Below are positions 9,250-17,724 of a DNA stretch of 64,000 nt, in pieces. The position numbers and the translations under genes were made by a program. The number at the start of each line of letters is the position of its first letter. The stretch's first letter is position 1. The notes beneath the pieces are model-generated. The model saw nothing but the letters and a program-made list of their open reading frames with translations. It was not told the origin of the DNA and searched no databases. Source of the stretch: Streptomyces paludis (GTDB taxonomy: Bacteria; Actinomycetota; Actinomycetes; Streptomycetales; Streptomycetaceae); NCBI RefSeq assembly GCF_003344965.1, contig NZ_CP031194.1:6076001-6140000 (forward strand). Direction: 5' to 3'.

Positions 9250-9606
9250 CGCGAGGGGTTCCTCCTCGGTGAGGTGGCGCGCGGCAAGGTGGGGTGCGCG
9301 CCGATGGGGGGAAGTGCACGTGTTCGCACGGGTAACCGGAAGTGTCATGTCCACCTCCGGAACAGTTAAAGAATGCAGCAACTACCCGTGTAGAACAAGG
9401 GAGTTGGCGTCTTGTCATATCCCTGACATGAACAGGAAATGGAGACTCCGCATACCGGTGGTCACAGAAGGCGGGGAAAACCGCACGGGCCCCAGGCGTG
9501 TCCGGGCCCGCGGGGGCGGAACACGCCGGCGCAAAACACCGCTCCCGCACCGCCAGGACCGGCGGATACGGGAGCGGGTGGAGGGGAGTGGGGGTGGCCG
9601 GTCGGA
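9250..9606. other. Intergenic region between subtilase and ptsH
   Basis: 357 bases without a gene. It holds the upstream region of the subtilase, including an inverted repeat TTGTCA/TGACA spaced by six bases (9412-9428), and the ptsH terminator at 9539-9577. I see no small ORF with a ribosome-binding site here. Confidence 0.6.
9539..9577 (-). terminator. Terminator downstream of ptsH
   Basis: The stem CCGCTCCCG/CGGGAGCGG has an inner CCGCC/GGCGG helix. On the minus strand it is followed by GTGTTTTG, the layout of an intrinsic terminator for the HPr gene. Confidence 0.7.
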
Positions 9607-9888
9607 TCAGACCGTCTCGGGCAGCTCGTCCAGGCCCTCGGCGACCAGCTTCGCCAGCCGGTCCAGCGCCACATCGGCGCCCTCGGCGTCGGAGGCGAGC
9701 ACGATCTCCTCGCCGCCCTGCGCGCCCAGACCGAGCACCGCGAGCATCGAGGCGGCGTTGACCGCGTTGCCGTCGGCCTTCGCGATCGTCACGGGAGCGC
9801 CGGCGGCCGTGACGGCGCGGACGAAGATGGAAGCGGGACGGGCGTGCAGGCCCTCGGCCCAGCCGACGTTGACGCGGCGCTCAGCCAT
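9607..9888 (-). CDS. ptsH: Phosphocarrier protein HPr
   Basis: The 93-aa histidine phosphocarrier of the sugar phosphotransferase system, taking phosphate from enzyme I and passing it to IIA domains. The phosphorylated histidine lies in GLHARPAS (His15). The regulatory-serine region reads NAASMLAVLGLGA (Ser47), the position used by HPr kinase in firmicutes, although actinobacteria are not known to use that route. The length and the Lys-poor, Ala-rich composition are typical of Streptomyces HPr. GAAGGG precedes the ATG. Enzyme I and permease genes are not in the window. Confidence 0.93.
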   Translation of the reverse strand: MAERRVNVGWAEGLHARPASIFVRAVTAAGAPVTIAKADGNAVNAASMLAVLGLGAQGGEEIVLASDAEGADVALDRLAKLVAEGLDELPETV

Positions 9889-10002
9889 GGTGTTGCCCTT
9901 CAAGTCAAAAAGTCCTAAAACCGGTGTCCGCTCCACACTCTCATGTGCGACGACGCCTCCTCCCGCCGACCCCGGGGCGCGCCCCCGCCGTAGGATCTGT
10001 TC

Positions 10003-12972
10003 ATGGAGCCACCGGCCGACCACGCGTACCCCGCCCACTGGGAAGCGGACGTGGTGCTCCGCGACGGGGCCACCGCCCGCATCCGGCCCATCACCACCGC
10101 CGACGCGGAGCGGCTGGTCAGCTTCTACGGGCGGGTCTCCGACGAGTCGAAGTACTACCGCTTCTTCGCCCCCTACCCGCACCTCTCCGCCAAGGACGTG
10201 CACCGCTTCACCCACCACGACTACGTGGACCGGGTGGGGCTCGCGGTGACCGTGGGCGGCGAGTTCATCGCGACCGTACGGTACGACCGCATCGACGCCC
10301 GGGGGCTGCCCGCGTCCGCGCCCGCCGACGAGGCGGAGGTCGCCTTCCTCGTCCAGGACGCGCACCAGGGGCGCGGAGTCGCCTCCACCCTGCTGGAGCA
10401 CCTCGCCGCGGTCGCCCGGGAGCGCGGGATCCGCCGTTTCGCGGCCGATGTGCTGCCCGCCAACAGCAAGATGATCAAGGTTTTCCGGGACGCCGGCTAC
10501 ACCCAGAAGCGGAGCTTCGAGGACGGCTCCGTACGGCTCAGCCTCGACCTCGAACCCACGGCCGAGTCGCTGGCCGTGCAGCGCGGGCGCGAGCAGCGCG
10601 CGGAGGCGCGGTCGGTGCAGCGGCTCCTCGCGCCGGGCTCCGTCGCCGTCGTCGGCACCGGCCGCGCGCCGGGCGGGGCGGGCCGTACGGTGCTGCGCGG
10701 GCTGACCGGCGCGGGCTTCACCGGCCGGGTGTACGCGGTCAACCGGGCGTTCGCCGAGGACCTGCGGGAGATCGACGGCGTCCCCGCCTTCCGCTCGGTC
10801 GCCGCGATCGGCGAACCCGTCGACCTCGCGGTCCTCGCCGTCCCCGCGGAGCGCGTCCCGGAGGCCGTCGACGACTGCGGACGCCAAGGCGTCCTGGGCG
10901 TGGTTGTCCTCTCCGCCGGCTACGCGGAGAGCGGCCCGGAGGGCAGGGCGCGCCAGCGCGAACTGGTCCGGCGGGCCCGCTCGTACGGGATGCGCATCAT
11001 CGGCCCCAACGCGTTCGGGATCATGAACACGGCCGACACCGTCCGGCTCAACGCCTCCCTCGCGCCCGAGCTGCCCGGCCGCGGCCGGATCGGCCTGTTC
11101 GCGCAGTCCGGCGCGATCGGTATCGCCCTGCTGTCGGGGCTGCGCCGGCGCGGCGCGGGCCTGTCGTCCTTCGTCTCGGCGGGCAACCGCGCGGACGTCT
11201 CGGGCAACGACATCCTCCAGTACTGGTACGAGGACCCGGACACCGATGTCGTCCTGCTCTACCTCGAATCCATCGGCAACCCCCGCAAGTTCACCCGGCT
11301 GGCCCGGCGTACGGCGGCGGTCAAGCCGGTCGTGGCCGTCAAGGGCGCGCGCCACAGCGGCAGCGAGCCGCCGGGGCACGCGGTCCCGGCCACCCGGATC
11401 CCGGACGCCACGGTCTCGGCGCTGCTGCGCCAGGCCGGGGTGATCCGCGTCGACACGGTGACCGAGCTGGTCGACGCGGGGCTGCTGCTCGCCTCCCAGC
11501 CCCTCCCGGCGGGCCCGCGCGTCGCCATCCTCGGCAACTCGGAGTCGCTCGGCCTCCTCACGTACGACGCCTGCCTCACGGAGGGCCTGCGCCCCCTGCC
11601 ACCCCGCGACCTCACCACCTCCGCGACCCCGGCCGACTTCGGCACGGCCCTGGCGACCTCGCTCGCGGACCCGTCGTGCGACGCGGTGATCGTGACGGCC
11701 ATCCCGTACGTCGGAGGAGAGGACCCGACGCCGGCCGGGCCGGCCCCCGAGGCCGCGGGTCCGGGGGTATCGGCGCAAGCGCCCGGGCAGGGGCTCGGTG
11801 CCGCTCTTGCCGCCGCGCTCCGTGAGGCCGCTGCGTACGGGCCGGTGAAGCCGGTCGCGGTGGTTCATGTGGAGATCGACGGTCTGGCCGAAGCGCTCGC
11901 GGCGGTCGCGAACGGTCGCCGCCGTACGGGCACCCGGTCCGGCGACGGCGAAGGCGAAGGCGAAGGCGTCGGCGGCGCGTCCGGCGTCGGACCGGGCACC
12001 GCCGCCGGGACGACCGCCGGGCCGAGCGCGGACGCCGCCGGGGCAGCCGGCGGACCCGGGCGGCCGACGGCGGCGCCTTCCGCCGCTCACGCCGCCCACG
12101 CCATCCCCGCCTACCCCGCCGCCGAGCGGGCCGTCCGGGCGATGGCCGAGGCCGTCTCGTACGCGCAGTGGCGGCGGCAGGCGGCGGAGCCCGGGACCGT
12201 ACCGGAGTTCCTCGACGACGCGATCGACGAGCACGCCGCCGCCGCGCTGATCGGCCGGCTGCTCGGCCGGGCGGCCGGTCCGCACGGGCTGACCCTCGCC
12301 CCGGCGGACGCGGGCGAACTGCTCGGCCACTACGGGATCTCCGTACGCCCCGTCCTGCCCGCGCCGACGGCCGACGAGGCCGCGGTGGCCGCCGCCCGGA
12401 TCGGCTACCCCGTCGCGCTGAAGACGACCGCGCCGCATCTGCGGCACCGCGCCGACCTCGGCGGCGTCCGGCTGGACCTCGCCGACGAGGCGCAACTGCG
12501 CCTCGCGTACCGCGAGCTGACCGGCGCCCTCGGCGCCCCCGCCGAACTGCGGCCCGTCGTGCAGACGATGGCCCCGCGCGGCGTCGACACCGTCGTACGG
12601 GCCGCCATCGACCCGGCGGCCGGCGCCGTCCTGTCGTTCGGGCTGGCCGGGGCGCCGTCCGAGCTGCTCGGGGACCTGGCGCACCGGCTCGTCCCCGTCA
12701 CCGACCGCGACGCGGCCGAGGCGATCCGGTCCATCAGGACGGCCCCGCTCCTCTTCGGCTGGCGCGGCTCCGCGCCGGTCGACACCCCCGCCCTGGAGGA
12801 GCTGCTGCTGCGGGTCTCCCGGCTGGTGGACGACCATCCCGAGGTCGTCTCCGTCACGCTGGAGCCCGTGGTCGTCGCCGTCTACGGGCTCTCGGTGCTC
12901 GGCGCGAGCGTCCGTCTCGCGCCGCCGCCCGCGCGCGACGACCTCGGTCCGCGCAGGCTGCCGAGCTACTGA
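10003..12972 (+). CDS. GNAT acetyltransferase fused to ADP-forming acyl-CoA synthetase-like domains
   Basis: A 989-aa multidomain protein. Residues about 16-185 are a GNAT domain (acetyl-CoA loop QGRGVAS at 122-128). Residues about 205-640 are a CoA-binding plus succinyl-CoA-ligase-like region, for example VAVVGTGRAPGGAGRTV and IGPNAFGIMN. A low-complexity Gly/Ala/Thr linker covers about 645-715. Residues about 740-980 are an ATP-grasp-like domain (IGYPVALKTTAPHLRHR). The same set of domains, in varying order, occurs in Pat-type protein lysine acetyltransferases, where the synthetase half is often a sensor and not an enzyme. The target is unknown. The gene is divergent from ptsH, with about 115 bases between starts. 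Confidence 0.85.
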   Translation: MEPPADHAYPAHWEADVVLRDGATARIRPITTADAERLVSFYGRVSDESKYYRFFAPYPHLSAKDVHRFTHHDYVDRVGLAVTVGGEFIATVRYDRIDARGLPASAPADEAEVAFLVQDAHQGRGVASTLLEHLAAVARERGIRRFAADVLPANSKMIKVFRDAGYTQKRSFEDGSVRLSLDLEPTAESLAVQRGREQRAEARSVQRLLAPGSVAVVGTGRAPGGAGRTVLRGLTGAGFTGRVYAVNRAFAEDLREIDGVPAFRSVAAIGEPVDLAVLAVPAERVPEAVDDCGRQGVLGVVVLSAGYAESGPEGRARQRELVRRARSYGMRIIGPNAFGIMNTADTVRLNASLAPELPGRGRIGLFAQSGAIGIALLSGLRRRGAGLSSFVSAGNRADVSGNDILQYWYEDPDTDVVLLYLESIGNPRKFTRLARRTAAVKPVVAVKGARHSGSEPPGHAVPATRIPDATVSALLRQAGVIRVDTVTELVDAGLLLASQPLPAGPRVAILGNSESLGLLTYDACLTEGLRPLPPRDLTTSATPADFGTALATSLADPSCDAVIVTAIPYVGGEDPTPAGPAPEAAGPGVSAQAPGQGLGAALAAALREAAAYGPVKPVAVVHVEIDGLAEALAAVANGRRRTGTRSGDGEGEGEGVGGASGVGPGTAAGTTAGPSADAAGAAGGPGRPTAAPSAAHAAHAIPAYPAAERAVRAMAEAVSYAQWRRQAAEPGTVPEFLDDAIDEHAAAALIGRLLGRAAGPHGLTLAPADAGELLGHYGISVRPVLPAPTADEAAVAAARIGYPVALKTTAPHLRHRADLGGVRLDLADEAQLRLAYRELTGALGAPAELRPVVQTMAPRGVDTVVRAAIDPAAGAVLSFGLAGAPSELLGDLAHRLVPVTDRDAAEAIRSIRTAPLLFGWRGSAPVDTPALEELLLRVSRLVDDHPEVVSVTLEPVVVAVYGLSVLGASVRLAPPPARDDLGPRRLPSY

Positions 12973-13092
12973 CGCCCGAAGGCGGCCCGTGCCCGGCCCG
13001 TGCCCTGGCCGTGCTTCAGCCCGCACCCCGCCCCGCACCCCGCCCCGCACGGGCGTGACCGGCAGCCATCCAGCCACCGTAGGATGGCTCCC

Positions 13093-13689
13093 ATGGCGAA
13101 GACCGGTACGACGACCCAGGGGCTGCGCACGGCGATCGAGCGCAGCGGCTACTACCCGGCTCTCGTGGCCGAGGCGGTGGAGGCCGCTGTCGGCGGCGAG
13201 CCGATCACGTCGTACGTGGTGCACCAGGAGACCACCTTCGACGCCAACGAGGTACGCCGGCATGTCACCGTCCTCGTGCTGACGGCCCACCGCTTCATCG
13301 TCAGCCACACCGACGAGCAGGCCGCCGACTCCAGCTCCCCGACCCCCTACGCCACCACCTCCACCGAATCGGTCAAGATCGATCGGATCTCGTCGGTCGT
13401 GGTCAGCCGCGTGGTCGCCAACCCCGAGTCGTACAAGCCCGGCACCCTGCCGCGCGAGGTCGTGCTGACCATCGGGTGGGGCGCCGTCTCCCGGATCGAT
13501 CTGGAGCCGGCCGCCTGCGGCGACCCCAACTGCGAGGCCGACCACGGCTACACCGGCAGCTCCACCGCCGACGATCTGAGCCTGCGGGTCAGCGAGGCCG
13601 GTGACGGCCCGGACACCGTCCGCCAGGCGCTCGCCTTCGCACAGGCGCTGTCCGAGGCCACCGCCGCCACCGCGGCGGCCGGCCGCTGA
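13093..13689 (+). CDS. DUF5998-family conserved actinobacterial protein
   Basis: A 198-aa soluble protein of unknown function, recognised by ERSGYYPALVAEAV and by FIVSHTDEQ. A small Cys/His patch (ACGDPNCEADHGY, about residues 140-152) could bind a metal. I use ATG 13093; an in-frame ATG nine bases earlier is equally weak in ribosome-binding signal. Its stop overlaps the next start (TGATG), so it is coupled to the alkaline-phosphatase-like gene, and the two may act together. Confidence 0.75.
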   Translation: MAKTGTTTQGLRTAIERSGYYPALVAEAVEAAVGGEPITSYVVHQETTFDANEVRRHVTVLVLTAHRFIVSHTDEQAADSSSPTPYATTSTESVKIDRISSVVVSRVVANPESYKPGTLPREVVLTIGWGAVSRIDLEPAACGDPNCEADHGYTGSSTADDLSLRVSEAGDGPDTVRQALAFAQALSEATAATAAAGR

Positions 13690-14885
13690 TGGCCGCGCAG
13701 CCCCTCTGGCAGGACCCCGTCCCGCTCGACCTCACCACCGCCCCCCTCCCCGAGTACGGCAGCGGTTCGCTCGCCGATGTGCTGCCCACCCTCGCGGCCG
13801 GTCAGGGCGTACCGGATCTGACCGCGAGCATTACGGAACTAACGCCCGCCGACCGGAACTGCGTCTTTCTGATCGACGGTCTCGGCTGGGAGCAGATCAA
13901 GGCCCACCCGGCCGAGGCGCCGTATCTGACCTCGCTGCTCGGTACGTCGCGCGGCAACACCGGCCGTCCGCTCACCGCGGGCTTCCCCGCCACCACCGCG
14001 ACCTCGCTCGCCTCGGTCGGTACGGGGCTGCCCCCGGCTCAGCATGGACTGCCCGGCTACACCGTCCGCGACCCCGCGACCGACGCGCTGATGAACCAGC
14101 TGCGCTGGCAGCCCTGGACCGACCCGCACATCTGGCAGCCGTATCCGACCGTCTTCCAGCTCGCCGAGGCGGCGGGCGTGCACACCGCCCAGGTGTCGGC
14201 GCCGGCCTTCCAGCACACCCCGCTCACCAAGATCGCGCTCAGCGGCGGCACCTTCTTCGGCCGGCTCTCCGGCGAGGAGCGGATGGACCTGGCCGCCGAG
14301 CAACTCGGCGCGGGGGACCGGGCGCTGGTCTACACGTACTACAGCGAGGTCGACGGCAAGGGCCACCGCTTCGGCGTCGACTCCGACGCCTGGCGCGGCC
14401 AGCTGATGTACGTCGACCGGCTCGTCCAGCGCCTCGCCGAGCAGCTGCCGCCGCGCAGCGCCCTCTACGTCACCGCCGACCACGGCATGATCGACATCCC
14501 CTTCGACGAGGAGTCGCGTATCGACTTCGACGAGGACTGGGAGCTGCGGGCCGGTGTCGCCCTGCTCGGCGGCGAGGGCCGGGCCCGGCACATCTACGCC
14601 GTACCCGGCGCCGCGAGCGACGTCCTCACCGTCTGGCGCGAGGTGCTCGGCGACCGGTTCTGGGTGGCGAGCCGCGACGAGGCGCTCGCCGCGGGCTGGT
14701 TCGGCCCGCCCGGCACGATGGACGAGCGGGTGTACGGGCGGATCGGGGACGTGGTCGCCGCGGCCCACGACGACGTGGTCGTCACCGCCTCCGTACGGGA
14801 GCCGCACGAGTCCGCGATGGTCGGGATGCACGGCTCGATGACCCCCGTCGAGCAGCTCGTTCCGCTGCTGGAAGTACGCTCGTAA
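13689..14885 (+). CDS. Type I phosphodiesterase/nucleotide pyrophosphatase (alkaline phosphatase superfamily)
   Basis: A 398-aa metalloenzyme with the two-zinc site of the superfamily: FLIDGLGW (Asp), TTATSLASVGTG (probable Thr nucleophile), EVDGKGHRFG (Asp and His), TADHGMID (Asp-His) and VGMHGSM (His). It should hydrolyse phosphodiester or phosphonate bonds. No signal peptide is evident, so it is probably intracellular. It is translationally coupled to the preceding DUF5998 gene and lies 55 bases before thymidine kinase, so the three may be co-transcribed. Confidence 0.85.
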   Translation: MAAQPLWQDPVPLDLTTAPLPEYGSGSLADVLPTLAAGQGVPDLTASITELTPADRNCVFLIDGLGWEQIKAHPAEAPYLTSLLGTSRGNTGRPLTAGFPATTATSLASVGTGLPPAQHGLPGYTVRDPATDALMNQLRWQPWTDPHIWQPYPTVFQLAEAAGVHTAQVSAPAFQHTPLTKIALSGGTFFGRLSGEERMDLAAEQLGAGDRALVYTYYSEVDGKGHRFGVDSDAWRGQLMYVDRLVQRLAEQLPPRSALYVTADHGMIDIPFDEESRIDFDEDWELRAGVALLGGEGRARHIYAVPGAASDVLTVWREVLGDRFWVASRDEALAAGWFGPPGTMDERVYGRIGDVVAAAHDDVVVTASVREPHESAMVGMHGSMTPVEQLVPLLEVRS

Positions 14886-14940
14886 CCCGCCGCGTCCCTC
14901 CCGTTCGGCGATCACCCACCTGAAAGGCCCTCACTCCGTC

Positions 14941-15591
14941 ATGCCAGAACTGGTGTTCTTCTCCGGAACCATGGACTGCGGAAAGAGCACCCTGGCGCTA
15001 CAGATCGGGCACAACCGGTCGGCACGGGGGCTCCAGGGAGTGATCTTCACCCGGGACGACCGGGCGGGCGAGGGCAAGCTCTCCTCCCGGCTGGGGCTGG
15101 TCACGAACGCGGTCGAGGCGCACGAGGGCATGGACGTCTACGCCCATCTCGTGGGCGTCCTCTCCGAGGGAGGCAGGGTGGACTACGTCATCGTGGACGA
15201 GGCGCAGTTCCTGTCGCCCGACCAGATCGACCAGCTCGCCCGGGTCGTCGACGACCTGAACCTGGACGTGTTCGCCTTCGGCATCACGACCGACTTCCGT
15301 ACGAAGCTGTTCCCCGGCTCCCAGCGGCTCATCGAACTGGCCGACCGGATAGAGACGCTCCAGGTCGAGGCGTTGTGCTGGTGCGGCGCGCGGGCCACGC
15401 ACAACGCCCGTACGGTGGACGGCGTCATGGTCGTGGAGGGCTCCCAGGTCGTGGTGGGGGATGTGAACCAGTCGTCGGCCGAGGTGGGGTACGAGGTGCT
15501 GTGCCGGCGCCATCACCGGCGCGAGATGACGGCCGCGGCGGCGCGCGCCGCGGCCCTCTCCCCGGACGTCCTCCCGGTCTCGGCCGGCTGA
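14941..15591 (+). CDS. tdk: Thymidine kinase
   Basis: A 216-aa type II thymidine kinase that phosphorylates thymidine in the salvage pathway. Visible are the P-loop SGTMDCGKST (residues 8-17), the DEAQF Walker B/lid segment, and the zinc site formed by CWCGARATHNAR and a C-terminal CRRHH. The length is typical. GAAAGG lies about 15 bases before the ATG. Confidence 0.93.
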   Translation: MPELVFFSGTMDCGKSTLALQIGHNRSARGLQGVIFTRDDRAGEGKLSSRLGLVTNAVEAHEGMDVYAHLVGVLSEGGRVDYVIVDEAQFLSPDQIDQLARVVDDLNLDVFAFGITTDFRTKLFPGSQRLIELADRIETLQVEALCWCGARATHNARTVDGVMVVEGSQVVVGDVNQSSAEVGYEVLCRRHHRREMTAAAARAAALSPDVLPVSAG

Positions 15592-15648
15592 CCTGACCGG
15601 GGAGCCGGCCCCGGGCGCCGGGTCCGGTTCGGACCACCCGATTCGGGC

Positions 15649-16428
15649 TCAGACCACCGGGTCCGACTGGACGATCGTGAAGACCGCGCCCTCCGGGTCA
15701 GCGACCGTCGCGAGCCGGCCCGTCGCGCCCTCGCGCGGCCGGCGGATCACCTGCCCGCCCAGCTCCGTCACCAGCCGCGCCGCCGCGTCCGCGTCCGCCA
15801 CCTCGAAGTGCGTCATCCAGTGCGCGCCGCGGTCCCGGTCGAGCGCCCGGCCCAGGCCGTGCAGCGAGGCGACGGGACGCCCCTCCAGCCGCAGCGTCAG
15901 AAAGTCGAAGTCGGCGGAGACCGTCGCCTCCACGTCGTAGCCGAAGAGCGCCTCGTAGAACTTGCCGACCGCGGAGGTCTCGCGGGTGATCAGCTCGTTC
16001 CAGACGGGTGTGCCGTGCGCGCCGGCCACCGCCGTCCCGGTGTGCGCGGCCGCCTGCCAGATCCCGAAGACCGCGCCCGCCGGGTCCGCGGCTATGGCCA
16101 TCCGGCCCGCCTCGGCCGCGTCCAGCGGGCCGACTCCGACCGTACCGCCGCAGCTTCGGATCGTCTCCGCCGTCTTGTCGGCGTCGTCCGTCGCCAGATA
16201 GGTCATCCAGGCGATCGGGAGATGACGGTCGGGCGGCAGCTGGCCGATCCCGGCGATCTCCCGGCCGTCGAGCAGCCCGCGGACATACGGTCCGAGCTGC
16301 TGCGGCCCGGGTGTGAACTCCCAGCCGAACAGCGCGTGGTAGAACTCCTCGGTCGCGGTGAGGCCGTGCACCATCAGACTCACCCAGCAGGGTGTGCCGG
16401 GCGTACGCCGGATCGCAGCCTCGGTCAT
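15649..16428 (-). CDS. VOC-family (glyoxalase/bleomycin-resistance-like) protein, two domains
   Basis: 259 aa made of two vicinal-oxygen-chelate modules. Residues about 1-125 read PCWVSLMVHGLTATEEFYHALFG in register, and about 135-255 read PVWNELITRETSAVGKFYEALFG, so it is an internal duplication. Metal-ligand positions are only partly preserved, so a binding or antibiotic-sequestering role is as likely as catalysis. I chose ATG 16428 over the upstream GTG 16434 because AGGAG is nine bases from the ATG but only three from the GTG. It is divergent from the sulfurtransferase gene. Confidence 0.8.
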   Translation of the reverse strand: MTEAAIRRTPGTPCWVSLMVHGLTATEEFYHALFGWEFTPGPQQLGPYVRGLLDGREIAGIGQLPPDRHLPIAWMTYLATDDADKTAETIRSCGGTVGVGPLDAAEAGRMAIAADPAGAVFGIWQAAAHTGTAVAGAHGTPVWNELITRETSAVGKFYEALFGYDVEATVSADFDFLTLRLEGRPVASLHGLGRALDRDRGAHWMTHFEVADADAAARLVTELGGQVIRRPREGATGRLATVADPEGAVFTIVQSDPVV

Positions 16429-16470
16429 CGTCACTCTCTCCTCGGACCTTCGCAGCGGGCGGAAGTGGTC

Positions 16471-16510
16471 AGGAAACGCGCGGGAACGCTCGGAAACGCT
16501 CGGGAACGCG
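16471..16510. repeat. Four tandem 10-bp repeats in a divergent promoter region
   Basis: Four successive decamers follow the consensus CGGRAACGCK (first copy AGGAAACGCG), alternating GGAAACGC and GGGAACGC. The period is exactly one helical turn, in the 259-base gap between the VOC gene and the sulfurtransferase gene. It is a possible operator for a multimeric regulator. Confidence 0.6.
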
Positions 16511-16687
16511 TGGGCGACGGTGGTGCGACGGTCGCGACAACGGTCCGTGACGCCCGAGCAGATGCTCGCACCCGCCGCCGTCCGGCGCTCCGGGGCCGCG
16601 CCGCTCTTGGCGGGATCTCGATCCGCTGTTTACCGTCCGTTTCTCCGCGGTCACCCGGGCAGCGGGCGGTACGAGAGGATGACGTCC

Positions 16688-17521
16688 ATGACAGTCATCA
16701 TCACCTCAGCCGAACTCTCCGGCGAGTCGGCCGGCCCCCGCCCGCCCGTACTCCTCGACGTCCGCTGGCGCCTGGGCGGTCCTTCGGGCCGGCCCGAGTA
16801 TCTGGCGGGCCATCTGCCGGGCGCCGTCTACATCGACCTCGACACGGAGCTGGCGGGCCCGCCCGGCACCGGCGGCCGGCACCCGCTGCCCGAGGTGGCC
16901 GCCTTCGGCGCGGTGATGCGCCGGGCCGGGGTGTCCCGGGACACCCCGGTGGTCGTGTACGACGGCGGCCAGGGCTGGGCCGCGGCCCGCGCCTGGTGGC
17001 TGCTGCGCTGGACCGGCCACCCGGACGTCCGCGTCCTGGACGGCGGTCTCGCGGCCTGGACCGGTCCGCTCACCACCGAGGTACCGGCCCCGGCCGAGGG
17101 CGACTTCGCCCCGGCGCCCGGCGCGCTGCCCCTGCTCGACGCGGACGGCGCGGCGGCCCTGGCCCGGGACGGCCTGCTGCTGGACGCGCGCGCCGCCGAG
17201 CGCTACCGCGGCGACGTCGAACCGATCGACCGCGTCGGCGGCCACATCCCGGGCGCGGTGTCCGCGCCCACCACGGAGAACGTGGCCGAAAACTCCGTCT
17301 TCCTCCCCGCCGAGACGCTCGCCGCCCGCTTCAAGGCGCTGGGCGCCACCCCCGACACCCCCGGCGGCGTGGGCGTGTACTGCGGCTCCGGAGTCTCCGG
17401 GGCCCACGAGGTGCTCGCCCTGGAGATCGCGGGCATCCCGGCGGCGCTGTACGCGGGCTCCTGGTCCGAGTGGTCGGCGGACGAGTCCCGCCCGGTGGCC
17501 ACCGGCCCCGACCCGCTCTGA
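16688..17521 (+). CDS. Sulfurtransferase (tandem rhodanese domains)
   Basis: 277 aa with two rhodanese modules. The N-terminal one (about 1-135, GHLPGAVYIDLD) is inactive. The C-terminal one (about 150-275) has the active-site loop YCGSGVSGAHE, whose Cys would carry the persulfide; the CGSGV(S/T)A form is typical of mercaptopyruvate/thiosulfate sulfurtransferases. GAGAGG precedes ATG 16688; the ATG at 16679 lacks room for a binding site. Confidence 0.85.
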   Translation: MTVIITSAELSGESAGPRPPVLLDVRWRLGGPSGRPEYLAGHLPGAVYIDLDTELAGPPGTGGRHPLPEVAAFGAVMRRAGVSRDTPVVVYDGGQGWAAARAWWLLRWTGHPDVRVLDGGLAAWTGPLTTEVPAPAEGDFAPAPGALPLLDADGAAALARDGLLLDARAAERYRGDVEPIDRVGGHIPGAVSAPTTENVAENSVFLPAETLAARFKALGATPDTPGGVGVYCGSGVSGAHEVLALEIAGIPAALYAGSWSEWSADESRPVATGPDPL

Positions 17522-17550
17522 CCGCGCCGGAGCACGGGTAGCACAACAGG

Positions 17551-17593
17551 CCGAGGGGCCCGTACGCCGATGCGGTGAGTACGGGCCCCTCGG
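17551..17593. terminator. Bidirectional terminator between sulfurtransferase and sepH
   Basis: A perfect 15-bp stem (17551-17565 with 17579-17593) and a 13-base loop lie between two convergent genes. T tracts are weak on both sides, as is common in Streptomyces. Confidence 0.75.
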
Positions 17594-17724
17594 ATTACGT
17601 ACGTAAGTACGTGCTGATTCCGTGGAGATGGTGGGGACGCGCGGTGAGCGGACCGGCCTGGGGAGCGACAGGCGGACCGGGCGGGCCCGTCGGGCCGGCT
17701 GCCGGGCCGCCCGTCGGGCCTCCG

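Noticed and set aside
13015-13055. CCCCGCACCCCGCC-type tandem repeat
   Set aside because: Simple C-rich slippage sequence in a short spacer; no dyad or conservation argument.
9889-13545. Long minus-strand open frame running into ptsH (1312 codons in total)
   Set aside because: Only the last 93 codons are HPr; the rest is antisense to the acetyltransferase fusion and DUF5998 genes.
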